Shown piece after piece: positions 1 through 7,205 of a stretch of 64,000 nucleotides of DNA. Position 1 is the first letter of the stretch. The number at the start of each line of letters is the position of its first letter. Below the pieces are notes generated by a model. That model searched no databases. It was not told the origin of the DNA and saw only the letters and a list, made by a program, of their open reading frames with translations. Source of the DNA: JAIBJN01 sp963784175 (GTDB taxonomy: Bacteria > Actinomycetota > Thermoleophilia > Gaiellales > Gaiellaceae); NCBI GenBank assembly GCA_963784175.1, contig CAWAQJ010000018.1, positions 372,001-436,000 on the forward strand, in the 5' to 3' direction. The translations under genes were made by a program, and so were the position numbers.

Positions 1-343
1 CGCCGGCAAGCTGGTTGACGAGCGCGATGGGAATGCCGACGAGCACCACGAGCGTCGCCGCAAGTGCCCTCGTGAGGACGAACCTATCGTCCCGGTGGAA
101 CCACGACAGCTGGAGTCTCCGGAGGGTCCAGAGGGCGAGCGTCATGATCACGATCGCGAAGACGAGATCCCCCCACAGCCCGCCTCCGCGCAGGAGCCAG
201 TTGATGAGGATCAGGAAGCCGAGCGCGAGCAGAAGGACGGCGACGAACGCGAGGACGCGCAGCGTCAGCCCCTTGTCCGGAAGGTCCCGGAGCCAGGTCT
301 CGAACGCGTCCCGCTTCGCCTTGATCCACCTGATCAGCCTCAT
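1..343 (-). CDS. Hypothetical multi-pass membrane protein, C-terminus cut off by window edge
   Basis: Reading leftward from the ATG at 343 gives an open frame (MRLIRWIKAKRDAFETWL...) of 114 codons that runs off the window. After a basic, amphipathic first 25 residues there are three hydrophobic stretches at about residues 27-50, 57-74 and 88-108, so it is an integral membrane protein, possibly with more segments beyond the edge. I do not recognise the family. The neighbouring flippase-like gene at 482-1525 is on the same strand, 138 bp upstream, so the two could be co-transcribed. Confidence 0.65.
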   Translation of the reverse strand, partial: MRLIRWIKAKRDAFETWLRDLPDKGLTLRVLAFVAVLLLALGFLILINWLLRGGGLWGDLVFAIVIMTLALWTLRRLQLSWFHRDDRFVLTRALAATLVVLVGIPIALVNQLAG

Positions 344-481
344 CTAGGGAAGTCTCGTTTCGCGGGCGGACGACGGCACGGGCGACGTAAGCGCGGGCGG
401 GCTCGAGGAAGATCAGCTGCTCGGCGACGATCCCGAGCCACGGCCTCCTCGTGCCGAGTGTGACCAGCGGTCTGTTCCAAG

Positions 482-1525
482 TCAATCGTCGGTCGGGAGA
501 GAGGCCGGGCGGTGCCGCTTCCAGGTCATCCCGGCGAGCAGGCCGATCGCCAACGTGGGCACGATCGTCATGAAGCGATAGACGAGCACCGCCGCGACGA
601 CCTCCACCTGGTCGCCTCCGAAGCGCACGAGAGCGGCCGTGAGCCCGAGCTCGACGACACCGAGCCCGCCCGGCGTGATCGGGATCGAACCGAGGAGACG
701 TACGAGCGCCCAGGCGGCAAAGGCCTCGACCACGCTCACCTCGCCTCCGGAGACGCCGAGAACGCGGAGTGAGACGAGCAGGACGAGAAAGACGGTGAGC
801 TGCCCGGCGAGCGTGGCGAGCGTGAGCACGTGCCAGCGGCCTCTGAGGAGCAGGTTCGTCCGGCTGCGAAAGCGGACGAATGACTCTCCGTCCCAGCGCA
901 CGGGCTCCCGTCGGATCAACCGGAGCCCCCGGGAGACGATCCGGGCCGCGAGGTCACCGACCCGGCGGGCGAGCCTGGGACTGCTCAGGCCGGCCGCGAA
1001 GCCCGCCACGACGACGATCAGGATCGCGAGGCCGACCACGGCGACCGTGTCGAGGGCGGCGTGACCGTCGCCGCTCAGGGCCAGGAGCGCGAGCGCGACC
1101 GTCGGGAAGGCCAGCATCGCGAGCTGGTTCCAGACGCCGGTCACCGCCACTGCCAGACCCACCGCCGAGCTCGCGAAGCCCCAGGCGCGGAGCATCGCGA
1201 ACGACAGCGCCATCCCGACGGCGATTCCCGCGGGAGCGACGTAGGTCGATGCCGTCGAAGCCTGGGTGACGACGAACGCCTGGCGGAAGCGAAGGCCCGG
1301 CAGTGCCGCCATCCAGGGCGGCGCGAACGTTGCGAGGTTCAGCAGCGTTGCTCCGACCAGGAGAGCGACGTCCGTCCACGAGAGCGTCTTGACGACGCCC
1401 CAGACATCCCGGTAGTCGGCGATGCGCGGGAGGACGAAGAAGAAGGTCGCTACGACGACGGCGACAGCGACGCCGCCGCCGAGCACGTGCCGCTTCGAAA
1501 CTCTCCGTCGGCGATCGGCGCCCAT
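482..1525 (-). CDS. Flippase-like membrane protein of the lysylphosphatidylglycerol synthase TM (UPF0104) family
   Basis: A polytopic protein of about 347 residues with roughly eight hydrophobic helices. It ends with the family-typical loop LGSIPITPGGLGVVELG (about residues 277-293) and carries the WNQLAM and STYVAPAGIAVG segments common to AglD/YbhN-like proteins. These proteins form the membrane half of MprF and, alone, are linked to lipid or polyprenol-glycan transfer. No catalytic GNAT-like LPG synthase domain is attached. The ATG at 1525 is preferred over a GTG at 1579 because CACAAT lies 7 nt before it, a leaderless arrangement; the upstream extension is Arg-rich. A second, distant paralogue lies at 45554-46516. 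Confidence 0.85.
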   Translation of the reverse strand: MGADRRRRVSKRHVLGGGVAVAVVVATFFFVLPRIADYRDVWGVVKTLSWTDVALLVGATLLNLATFAPPWMAALPGLRFRQAFVVTQASTASTYVAPAGIAVGMALSFAMLRAWGFASSAVGLAVAVTGVWNQLAMLAFPTVALALLALSGDGHAALDTVAVVGLAILIVVVAGFAAGLSSPRLARRVGDLAARIVSRGLRLIRREPVRWDGESFVRFRSRTNLLLRGRWHVLTLATLAGQLTVFLVLLVSLRVLGVSGGEVSVVEAFAAWALVRLLGSIPITPGGLGVVELGLTAALVRFGGDQVEVVAAVLVYRFMTIVPTLAIGLLAGMTWKRHRPASLPTDD

Positions 1526-1586
1526 CCGCCGGATTGTGAGCGACCGGCGTCGTCTCTGTGCTGAGCGGCGACCGACCACCGTTCAC

Positions 1587-1616
1587 TTGACTCGACTAAC
1601 GCTCGCAAGGTACTAT
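1587..1616 (+). promoter_or_regulatory. Sigma-70-type promoter of the padR gene
   Basis: TTGACT at 1587-1592, an 18-bp spacer, then TACTAT at 1611-1616. The predicted transcription start (about 1623-1624) coincides with the ATG at 1624, so the mRNA should be leaderless. The alternative ATG at 1615 lies inside the -10 hexamer and cannot be on the transcript. Confidence 0.7.
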
Positions 1617-1623
1617 GCATTAC

Positions 1624-1971
1624 ATGGAACCTGTTCAGACACGCAAGTCCCTCTCCCAGCTGCGTCGCGGCACGGTCGAGTACTGCGTGCTCGCGCTCCT
1701 GCGCGGCGGCCCTCGCTACGGTTTCGAGCTCGTTCGCGAGCTGTCCGAGGTGGACGGGCTCGTCACGAGCGAGGGGACGATCTACCCGCTGCTGACGCGC
1801 CTGCGGAAGGAGCAGCTCGTGACGACGTTCTGGCGCGAGTCCGAGTCGGGCCCCCCACGGCGCTACTACGAGCTCACCGACGAGGGCCGGGAGGCGCTCG
1901 ACGACTTCGCGAAGGAATGGGCCCGGTTCCGTAACTCAGTCGATGCGATCCTGACGAGGGAGGAAGGATGA
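1624..1971 (+). CDS. PadR-family transcriptional regulator
   Basis: 115 residues with the PadR winged helix: LRRGTVEYCVLALLRGGPRYGFELVREL, then the recognition helix and wing around SEGTIYPLLTRLRKEQ and PPRRYYELTDEGREAL. These regulators bind DNA as dimers and normally repress an adjacent operon, often after sensing a small molecule. The downstream gene overlaps by 4 bp (ATGA at 1968-1971) and encodes a small membrane protein with an HAAS-like N-terminus, a classic PadR partner. The start at 1624 was chosen because the promoter places transcription initiation there. Length is typical for the short PadR subfamily. Confidence 0.92.
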   Translation: MEPVQTRKSLSQLRRGTVEYCVLALLRGGPRYGFELVRELSEVDGLVTSEGTIYPLLTRLRKEQLVTTFWRESESGPPRRYYELTDEGREALDDFAKEWARFRNSVDAILTREEG

Positions 1972-2501
1972 CCACCATGCAGGCAGACCGGCTTGTCGAC
2001 GACTACCTGAGCCGGCTCGAAGAGGCCGCTGCGCACCTGCAGCGATCACGACGCACAGAGCTGATCGCGGAAATCCGGGAGCACATCGAGGCGGCGCTGC
2101 GCGAGGAGGACGCTGCCGGCGAGGTCGCAGTCCGCAACGTGCTCGAACGGCTAGGGCCGCCGGAGGAAATCGTCGAGGCCGCCGAGCCCGCGCCGGAGGC
2201 CGAGCAGCGGCCCACGGGCAAGCTCGAGGTGGCCGCAATGATCACGCTCGTCGTCCCGTTCATCGGCTGGCTCTTCGGCATCGCGATGGTTCTGATCTCG
2301 AAGGCGTGGTCGAACCGCGAGAAGACCATCGGAACGGCGCTCGCGTTGCTTGCGGTGGTTCCGTTTCTCACGCTCGCGATCGTCGACAGTTACTCGGAAA
2401 GCACGTCCACCACGTTCGAAACGATCCTCTTCGTCCTGTGGGTGATCGGCGGCTTGCCGAGCGCCGTCTACCTGGGCTTGCGGCTTCGGCGAACCGGCTA
2501 G
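1968..2501 (+). CDS. PadR-associated membrane protein with HAAS/DUF1700-like N-terminus
   Basis: 177 residues. The first 70 form a helical cytosolic segment (DYLSRLEEAAAHL, RTELIAEIREHIEAAL, VLERLGPPEEIVEAAE) resembling the HAAS domain of proteins encoded next to PadR regulators. Three hydrophobic helices follow (about 90-110, 119-137 and 150-168). Translation is coupled to padR through the ATGA overlap. The family is thought to act as a membrane signalling or sequestering partner for PadR; the actual signal is unknown. A cytosolic regulatory head with a membrane anchor is what the sequence shows; the partnership is inferred from position. Confidence 0.8.
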   Translation: MTTMQADRLVDDYLSRLEEAAAHLQRSRRTELIAEIREHIEAALREEDAAGEVAVRNVLERLGPPEEIVEAAEPAPEAEQRPTGKLEVAAMITLVVPFIGWLFGIAMVLISKAWSNREKTIGTALALLAVVPFLTLAIVDSYSESTSTTFETILFVLWVIGGLPSAVYLGLRLRRTG

Positions 2502-2575
2502 GCAAACGTTAGGCGATACCTTCGGTCGTCCACTGCGGCCGGAGGCCGCGCCAACTGCGATTCGGGAGGCTCGAC

Positions 2576-3079
2576 ATGGATCCGTTCATCGGTGAGATCC
2601 GACTGGTTCCTTTCAACTTCGCTCCCCGAGGCTGGGCGCTCTGCGCGGGGCAAATGTTGCCGATCAGCCAGAACCAGGCGCTCTTCTCTCTGCTCGGCAC
2701 GTCGTACGGCGGAGACGGACGGACGACGTTCGCCCTCCCTGACCTACGCGGACGCATTCCGGTCGGCGCCGGCCAGCCGCCCGCCGGATCGAGCTACGAG
2801 CTCGGCGCGACGGGCGGGCAGGAGACGGTCAAGCTGACGACGGGCCAGCTCCCAGGACACGCCCACGCCGTACACGCGAGCAGCGCAGCCGGCACGACGA
2901 AGAACCCGACGGCGGCGTTCCCGGCGGCCGGAGGCGCGTACGCCGCGCAGCAAAACGCACGTATGAAGGCGACGATGATCGGCCGGACGGGCGGCGGCCA
3001 GGAGCACGAGAACCGGCAGCCCTATCTGAGCCTGAACTACATCATCGCGCTCGAGGGGATCTACCCGGCGCGGAGCTGA
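2576..3079 (+). CDS. Phage tail collar-domain protein (microcystin-dependent protein MdpB-like)
   Basis: 167 residues beginning MDPFIGEIRLVPFNFAPRGW, the hallmark of stand-alone tail-collar (Collar/MdpB) proteins, followed by GQMLPISQNQALFSLLGTSYGG and FALPDLRGRIPVG, and ending in the conserved NRQPYLSLNYIIALEGI. Stand-alone copies are widespread in bacteria outside prophages and may be surface or contractile-tail-like adhesins. No other phage gene is nearby, so this is not prophage evidence. Gly/Ala-rich residues 105-135 are a low-complexity linker. Confidence 0.9.
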   Translation: MDPFIGEIRLVPFNFAPRGWALCAGQMLPISQNQALFSLLGTSYGGDGRTTFALPDLRGRIPVGAGQPPAGSSYELGATGGQETVKLTTGQLPGHAHAVHASSAAGTTKNPTAAFPAAGGAYAAQQNARMKATMIGRTGGGQEHENRQPYLSLNYIIALEGIYPARS

Positions 3080-3116
3080 CCGGCGAGCTCGGATTCAGGG
3101 TCTACGCGCGCCTGAA

Positions 3117-3707
3117 TCAACTTGCGCGCGCTTCGGAAGGCCGGCCATGTCGGGCAGCGGCGACGGCTTCGAGACGCGTGTTCACTCCGAGGGCTCGCAG
3201 CAGGTGGCGGACATGGTTCCGGACGGTCTCCGGGCTCAGGTGGAGCTCCTGCGCGATCTGCTTCGTCGAGAGTCCCTGCTCGAGGAGATGCAGCACCTCG
3301 GCCTGACGGGGCGTCAGGTGTGCGGGCGGCGTGCTCGCGTCCGCGTCGAGCGGGCCGGTCAGCAGCCCGAAGACGCCGACCACGCGTTTGCCGTCCATCA
3401 GCGGCACGGCGCTGACCTCCAGCGCGACGCGGGCTCCGTCGGTCGAGACGAGGACTCCGCTCGTCTCGGTCGCCGCGGTCGTGCCGAGCACCTTGCGGGC
3501 GAAGAGCTCCCGCGCCCGCGCCCGGTCCTCCGGGCCGACAACCGACGTGAAGTGGCGGCCGCGGACGTCGCCGAGGAGGCGCTCAGCCGCGGGGTTGATC
3601 CAACGGATGACCCCCTCCGTGTCGAGGACGTAGCTCGGGACTGGGATGCCGGTGAGCGCCTGCTCGACGTCGCCGCCGACCGCTAGCCCGTCTGCGGTTG
3701 AAGCCAT
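3117..3707 (-). CDS. PAS domain-LuxR-type transcriptional regulator
   Basis: About 196 residues: an N-terminal PAS fold (VPSYVLDTEGVIRWINPAAERLLGD near residues 22-46) that probably senses a small ligand or redox state, then a C-terminal LuxR/GerE helix-turn-helix (LTPRQAEVLHLLEQGLSTKQIAQELHLSPETVRNHV). There is no receiver domain, so it is a one-component regulator rather than a two-component response regulator. The ATG at 3707 is preferred; a TTG at 3731 would add eight residues. The target is unknown; the decayed secreted gene and hairpin at 3760-3783 lie immediately upstream on the same strand. Confidence 0.88.
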   Translation of the reverse strand: MASTADGLAVGGDVEQALTGIPVPSYVLDTEGVIRWINPAAERLLGDVRGRHFTSVVGPEDRARARELFARKVLGTTAATETSGVLVSTDGARVALEVSAVPLMDGKRVVGVFGLLTGPLDADASTPPAHLTPRQAEVLHLLEQGLSTKQIAQELHLSPETVRNHVRHLLRALGVNTRLEAVAAARHGRPSEARAS

Positions 3708-3759
3708 TCCGAGAGTGTGGCCGATCGACAACGTCTTGTCACCCGTCGCCGAAACGGAG

Positions 3760-3783
3760 AAGGGCGCCGTCGCCGGCGCCCTT
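3760..3783. terminator. Terminator-like hairpin
   Basis: AAGGGCGCCG (3760-3769) and CGGCGCCCTT (3774-3783) form a perfect 10-bp stem around a 4-nt loop. It lies just downstream of the decayed collagen-like gene on the minus strand. There is no strong T-run, so efficiency is uncertain. Confidence 0.55.
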
Positions 3784-3821
3784 CGCGTTCAGGTGGAGCT
3801 GGTGTTGCGCTAGCTGTGGAT

Positions 3822-4568
3822 CTAGCAGTCCTGATGCGTGCCCGAGCCGCACTGGGACGCTGGCACCGTGGACACGAGTCGCCCAGGGCCGTCGACACTC
3901 GGTTGTTGTAGTAGTCGAACTCACGGCGTTGTCGCCGAACTGGACGATCCAGCCGTCCACGTTGACGCCGCCACGGGGAATTCGCTCCAGCTCCCGAAGC
4001 CGGCATCGCGGCGTCGGGGACGTAGTCGAAGACCGGGCGTAGTGTTGCGGACTGTTCTGCGTCCACACGCGGCCCAGCACCGCTCGCCACCGGAGTGGCG
4101 AACGTAGTTGGTCGTTCGCAGCCGGGATGCCTGGCGCACGCCGCGGATGCGTGCTCGAACGTGCCGTTGGCGTCGTAGCGTAGTCACGAGGTAGCCGGTG
4201 GCGTCGAAGGCGCTCGACGGCCTGTAGTGGCCGGTCGGAGCGGTCGTCGCCCTACACCTCCTGGCGTCGCCGTGGCACAACCGTTGTCGGGCTTATTGCT
4301 GAGGTGGACGGGGCCGAAGCTGCCGACGGTCGCGCCGGCGTCGCCCTTGTCGCCCTTGGCGCCCCTGGCGCCCTTGGACCTGCACGCCCTTCGACCCCTT
4401 CTGGCCCTTCAGCGCGGTGCGCGCCTTGGACGAGAGATCGATGATGTCGATGACGCCGCTCTTGATCTGGCCGGACGACGTGATCAGGTGGTGGTTGGCG
4501 GCGAATGCGCCGGAGGTGATCGCGAGCACTGCGGCGAGCGCGGCGATCAGGGTGATTCCCTTTTTCAA
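3822..4568 (-). pseudogene. Decayed secreted collagen-like repeat protein
   Basis: The TTG at 4568, preceded by AGAGGA, starts a signal peptide (MKKGITLIAALAAVLAIT) and the mature start AANHHLITSSGQIKSG. A Gly-x-y collagen-like tract (GPRGARGAKGDKGDAGA) and a C-terminal domain follow, but only if the frame is changed several times: VGSFGPVHLSNKPDNGC, YRPSSAFDATGYLVT, YDANGTFEHASA, FDYVPDAAMP, VDGWIVQFGDNA, EFDYYNN and a terminal GTHQDC-stop at 3822 lie in different frames. At least five indels are needed, so the gene is inactive unless the sequence is faulty. Intact relatives in Thermoleophilia-like genomes, as I recall them, are secreted with a Gly-x-y stalk and a globular head. Confidence 0.6.
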
Positions 4569-4683
4569 GATCGTTCCTCTCTTCTCCCCAGGCCCTCATC
4601 AGCGACAAGCGGGAGCGGCGTTAGCCTGGGATTGTCACGCTGCTCTCCGCAAAGACCATCGGGCTACCCCGGCGGAGCCACAT

Positions 4684-4697
4684 GACACGATCGTGTC
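4684..4697. repeat. Perfect 14-bp palindrome GACACGATCGTGTC
   Basis: A loop-less dyad 54 bp left of the tRNA-Gly fragment; its right half CGATCGTGTC recurs at 4824-4833 on the other side of the fragment. It could be a protein-binding operator or a recombination arm site. Function unknown. Confidence 0.4.
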
Positions 4698-4751
4698 GGT
4701 TTTCCGGGCGAGGCAGCCTGGACCGCTGTCGCGTTGGGACTTCTCGTCGAG

Positions 4752-4798
4752 AAGCGGACGGCACGGGGCTCGAACCCGCGACCCTCGGCTTGGGAAGC
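4752..4798 (-). repeat. tRNA-Gly 3'-half fragment (att-site remnant, copy 1)
   Basis: Matches the 3' half (anticodon region, T arm, acceptor 3' strand) of the intact tRNA-Gly at 11005-11077 in the same orientation, with a 2-bp insertion after gcggacg and a few mismatches, then diverges at the anticodon stem. No D arm follows, so it cannot be a functional tRNA. Such 3'-half duplications are left by tRNA-targeting integrases. Confidence 0.6.
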
Positions 4799-4906
4799 GG
4801 CAGGCGACCGCGCGGAATTGACCCGATCGTGTCCTAGTGGGCGAGGTGACGGAAGACGACGCTATTAGGGAGGCGATCACATGATTGCCCGCAAAAAGGG
4901 AGAGAA

Positions 4907-5173
4907 ATGAAGAAGTACTTCATCGTCACTGGAGCGCTCGCCGCGCTGGTCGTTCCGTCCGCCGCGTTGGCAGCCCCGGTCGATCCGGCCGACGGCTACA
5001 TCTGGAACGAGTCGGCTCTGGAGCAGAAGCAGGGCAACCTCGTCGGCGAGTACACCTCGCAGGTCACGCACAACGGTCGCTGGGTGCAGGACCAGATCGC
5101 TGACAAGGGTGGCCGCAGCGCGGTCGTCCAGAGCGTCCTCGTGCTCGACGGCCTGGGTCGTCTCGCCAAGTAG
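4907..5173 (+). CDS. Small secreted protein of unknown function
   Basis: 88 residues with a clear Sec signal peptide (MKKYFIVTGALAALVVPSAA, cleavage after ALAA near residue 23) and a short, mixed-charge mature part (VDPADGYIWNESALEQKQ...). A good ribosome binding site (GGGAGAGAA) precedes the ATG. No cysteines, lipobox or repeats. The next gene also starts MKKY and is also exported; the two may form a surface-protein unit with the sortase at 6167. I do not recognise a family. Confidence 0.7.
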   Translation: MKKYFIVTGALAALVVPSAALAAPVDPADGYIWNESALEQKQGNLVGEYTSQVTHNGRWVQDQIADKGGRSAVVQSVLVLDGLGRLAK

Positions 5174-5190
5174 TAGGTACCAGGTTCTCC

Positions 5191-5237
5191 GCGCAGCGCC
5201 TGCTGCGCGCTCGGTTCCCCATCCGGAGCCGAGCGCG
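5191..5237 (+). promoter_or_regulatory. Two overlapping, mutually exclusive hairpins between secreted-protein genes
   Basis: GCGCAGC (5191-5197) pairs with GCTGCGC (5202-5208) around a 4-nt loop; CGCGCTCGG (5206-5214) pairs with CCGAGCGCG (5229-5237) around a 14-nt loop. The stems share bases 5206-5208. They may act as a partial terminator or attenuator setting the ratio of the two secreted proteins; no T-run follows. Confidence 0.4.
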
Positions 5238-5271
5238 GAACGGGTACGCCGTTCCACATGAGGGGAGACAG

Positions 5272-6162
5272 ATGAAGAAGTACCTTTCCATCGCGGCAGC
5301 GCTGATCGTCATGGTCGGCGTCGTCGCCACAACCGGCACAGCCGGTACGTCCTCCGAGGAGCCCTGCGAGCCGCAGGACGCCCGGACGGAAACCACCGGC
5401 TGGGTGCTCGAGTCACCGGGCGCCGGCTGGAACCAGGTCGACGAGAAGACAGTCGTCGACGAGGAGGCCTGGACCGAGACCGTGAGCGAGTCTCACTGGC
5501 AGCGGTACTCGTGGACGGGTGGCCCTCATGTCGAGGACAGCCCGCCTTCGTTCCCGTCTGACGACTGGCAGTCGAACGTGCAGGGTGACCCGCACCGCAT
5601 CGGTGCCGCGGGCGCGTACTACGTCTCGCACGGCAACTCCGGTCGAGGCGACTGGTTCTACCTCGAGTGGGTCGAGGGCGAGACGGTCGATCACGAAGCC
5701 GTCACCCACGAGGAGTTCAGGTTCGCGTTCGACCACCCCGCCGTGGACTGCCCCGGCGAGGAGCTCGTGGAGACCTCGGCCTCGGTCGAGCCTCTGCAGT
5801 CGTCCTGCGAGAACGCAGGCGAGATCGGGCTCCTCCTCGGCAACGAGGACGCGGTTGACTACTCGATCGAGGGCAACATCGCCCCCGGCTCGACCGTCAG
5901 CGTCACGGCCTCCGCCAAGGCGGGCTTCGAGCTCATCGGCGACGACGAGTGGGAGATCACTTTCGACTCGTTCGACCCGTCCACCTGCGAAAAGGATCCC
6001 AACGATCCGATTCCCGGATCGGGCGTGAACCCGGCCCTAACCTCCGGCGGTAGCGGGAGCGGTAGCGGGAGCTCCTCGAGCTCCGCGAGCTCCGGCCCGC
6101 AGGTCAAGGCGGCCACCACCTCCGACGCGCCGACCGGCAGCACCCTGCCGTTCTCGCTGTAG
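5272..6162 (+). CDS. Secreted protein with Ser/Gly-rich tail, candidate sortase substrate
   Basis: 296 residues: signal peptide (MKKYLSIAAALIVMVGVVAT), an acidic, Trp-rich globular region (about 30-165), a second region with paired cysteines (about 165-250; SCENAGEIGLLLGNEDAVDY, EITFDSFDPSTCEKD), then a low-complexity Gly/Ser linker (about 258-276) and the end GSTLPFSL. The Ser/Gly tail resembles a wall-spanning stalk, and TLPF resembles the start of an LPxTG-type motif, but the hydrophobic segment and basic tail of a sorting signal are missing in this frame. The sortase gene begins 5 bp after the stop. Ribosome binding site GGGGAGACAG. Confidence 0.8.
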   Translation: MKKYLSIAAALIVMVGVVATTGTAGTSSEEPCEPQDARTETTGWVLESPGAGWNQVDEKTVVDEEAWTETVSESHWQRYSWTGGPHVEDSPPSFPSDDWQSNVQGDPHRIGAAGAYYVSHGNSGRGDWFYLEWVEGETVDHEAVTHEEFRFAFDHPAVDCPGEELVETSASVEPLQSSCENAGEIGLLLGNEDAVDYSIEGNIAPGSTVSVTASAKAGFELIGDDEWEITFDSFDPSTCEKDPNDPIPGSGVNPALTSGGSGSGSGSSSSSASSGPQVKAATTSDAPTGSTLPFSL

Positions 6163-6166
6163 GCCG

Positions 6167-6667
6167 ATGCTGGCTGAGCTGATTTTGGGGGTGGCCTTCA
6201 CGGTCACCCCCGCAGCTCCACCCCCGATCGACGTAACGCCACCGCCCACCGGCGCGGCGTACGGGACGATCGCCATCCCGGCGATCGGAATCCGGGCCCC
6301 GATCCGCCAGCTACCACCGCGCGGGCCGGGCACACGAGTTTTGGATCGAGGAGTGGGCCACCTGCCGAGCACCTACGGCCCCGGCATGGGCGGCAACATC
6401 GCCCTGTTCGGCCACCGCGTCACTCCGACCTTGGGACGGGCGCACGGCCCCTTCCGCTACATCAACCGGCTGCGCCGGGGCGACCGGATCATCGTGCGCA
6501 TGCCCTACGGCCGCTACGTCTACCGCGTCCGCGGCCACAAGGTCGTCCGGGCGAACGCCTGGTCGACATTTCGTCCCACGCTCGGCGAAGACGTTCTGCT
6601 GCTGGCTGCCTGCCACCCTCCAGGGTCGTCCGCGTACCGCTACGTCGTGACAGCCGAGCTGCGCTAA
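6167..6667 (+). CDS. Sortase (class D/E/F-like transpeptidase)
   Basis: 166 residues. A short hydrophobic N-terminus and a Pro-rich linker lead into the sortase barrel: GTIAIPAIGIRAPI, then the catalytic His in GNIALFGHRV (about residue 84), the catalytic Cys in LLLAACHPPGSS (about 146) and the supporting Arg in SSAYRYVVTAEL. Sortases cleave a C-terminal sorting motif and join the protein to the cell wall or to pilins. The 5-bp spacing from the secreted protein upstream suggests a dedicated enzyme-substrate pair. The class cannot be assigned without alignment. Confidence 0.88.
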   Translation: MLAELILGVAFTVTPAAPPPIDVTPPPTGAAYGTIAIPAIGIRAPIRQLPPRGPGTRVLDRGVGHLPSTYGPGMGGNIALFGHRVTPTLGRAHGPFRYINRLRRGDRIIVRMPYGRYVYRVRGHKVVRANAWSTFRPTLGEDVLLLAACHPPGSSAYRYVVTAELR

Positions 6668-6767
6668 GTTCACCTTCTTCCGCACTGAAGGGGCTCATTG
6701 CGTCACCGGCGGCCACGGCCACTCGCGAGATCGAAGGGGCGCCTCTCCCTCGCTAAGGTTGAATCCG

Positions 6768-7205
6768 CTAGCCGATCTGCTCTGCCAGCCCGACGAGGAT
6801 GCCCTCGGGGCCTCGGACGTAGCAGAGCCGATACGTGTCTTCGTACTGGACTACTTCGTCGACGAGCTGCGCGCCGTGCTTCCGGAGCCGGGCGAGCGTA
6901 TCGTCGAGGTCGTCCACGGCGAACATGACACGCAGATAGCCGAGCGCGTTCACCGGGGCGTTTCGGTGATCGGCAACCACGGGCGGCGTGAGAAAGCGCG
7001 AGAGTTCGATCCGGCCGTGGCCGTCCGGCATACGCATCATGGCGGTCTCGACGCGCTGGTCGCGCAGTCCAGTGACGCGCCCTGACCAGTCCCCTTCGAT
7101 CATCGCTCGACCTTCGAGCTCGAGGCCCAGCTCGGCGAAGAAAGAGATAGCGGTATCGAGGGATTCCACCACGATCCCGACGTTGTCCATGCGTTGAAGC
7201 GTCAC
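6768..7205 (-). CDS. VOC-superfamily (glyoxalase/dioxygenase-like) protein
   Basis: 145 residues starting VTLQRMDNVGIVVESLDTAI. It contains the two beta-alpha-beta-beta-beta modules of the vicinal oxygen chelate fold: MDNVGIVVESL...FFAELGLELEG and LGYLRVMFAVDDLDD...YVRGPEGILVGLAEQIG, with a final glutamate typical of the metal site. Substrate unknown. The GTG at 7205 is preceded by GAGGGGG at a good distance; upstream extension to 7343 lacks conserved character. Confidence 0.85.
   Translation of the reverse strand: MTLQRMDNVGIVVESLDTAISFFAELGLELEGRAMIEGDWSGRVTGLRDQRVETAMMRMPDGHGRIELSRFLTPPVVADHRNAPVNALGYLRVMFAVDDLDDTLARLRKHGAQLVDEVVQYEDTYRLCYVRGPEGILVGLAEQIG

Larger units (their letters stand above)
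4569..4906. other. Intergenic stretch with palindrome and tRNA fragment, no convincing gene
   Basis: Between the two divergent secreted-protein genes there is no ORF with coding character. The stretch holds a perfect 14-bp palindrome at 4684-4697, a 10-bp repeat of half of it (CGATCGTGTC) at 4824-4833, and between them a degenerate fragment of tRNA-Gly (4752-4798). The ribosome binding site GGGAGAGAA for the gene at 4907 closes the stretch. Confidence 0.6.

Noticed and set aside
2576..3079. Prophage marker (tail collar protein)
   Set aside because: No capsid, portal, terminase or lysis gene is nearby; stand-alone MdpB-like proteins are common in bacterial chromosomes.
4752..4798. Additional tRNA-Gly gene (also the copy at 9546)
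   Set aside because: Only the 3' half is present; no D arm or 5' acceptor strand, so neither can be a functional tRNA.
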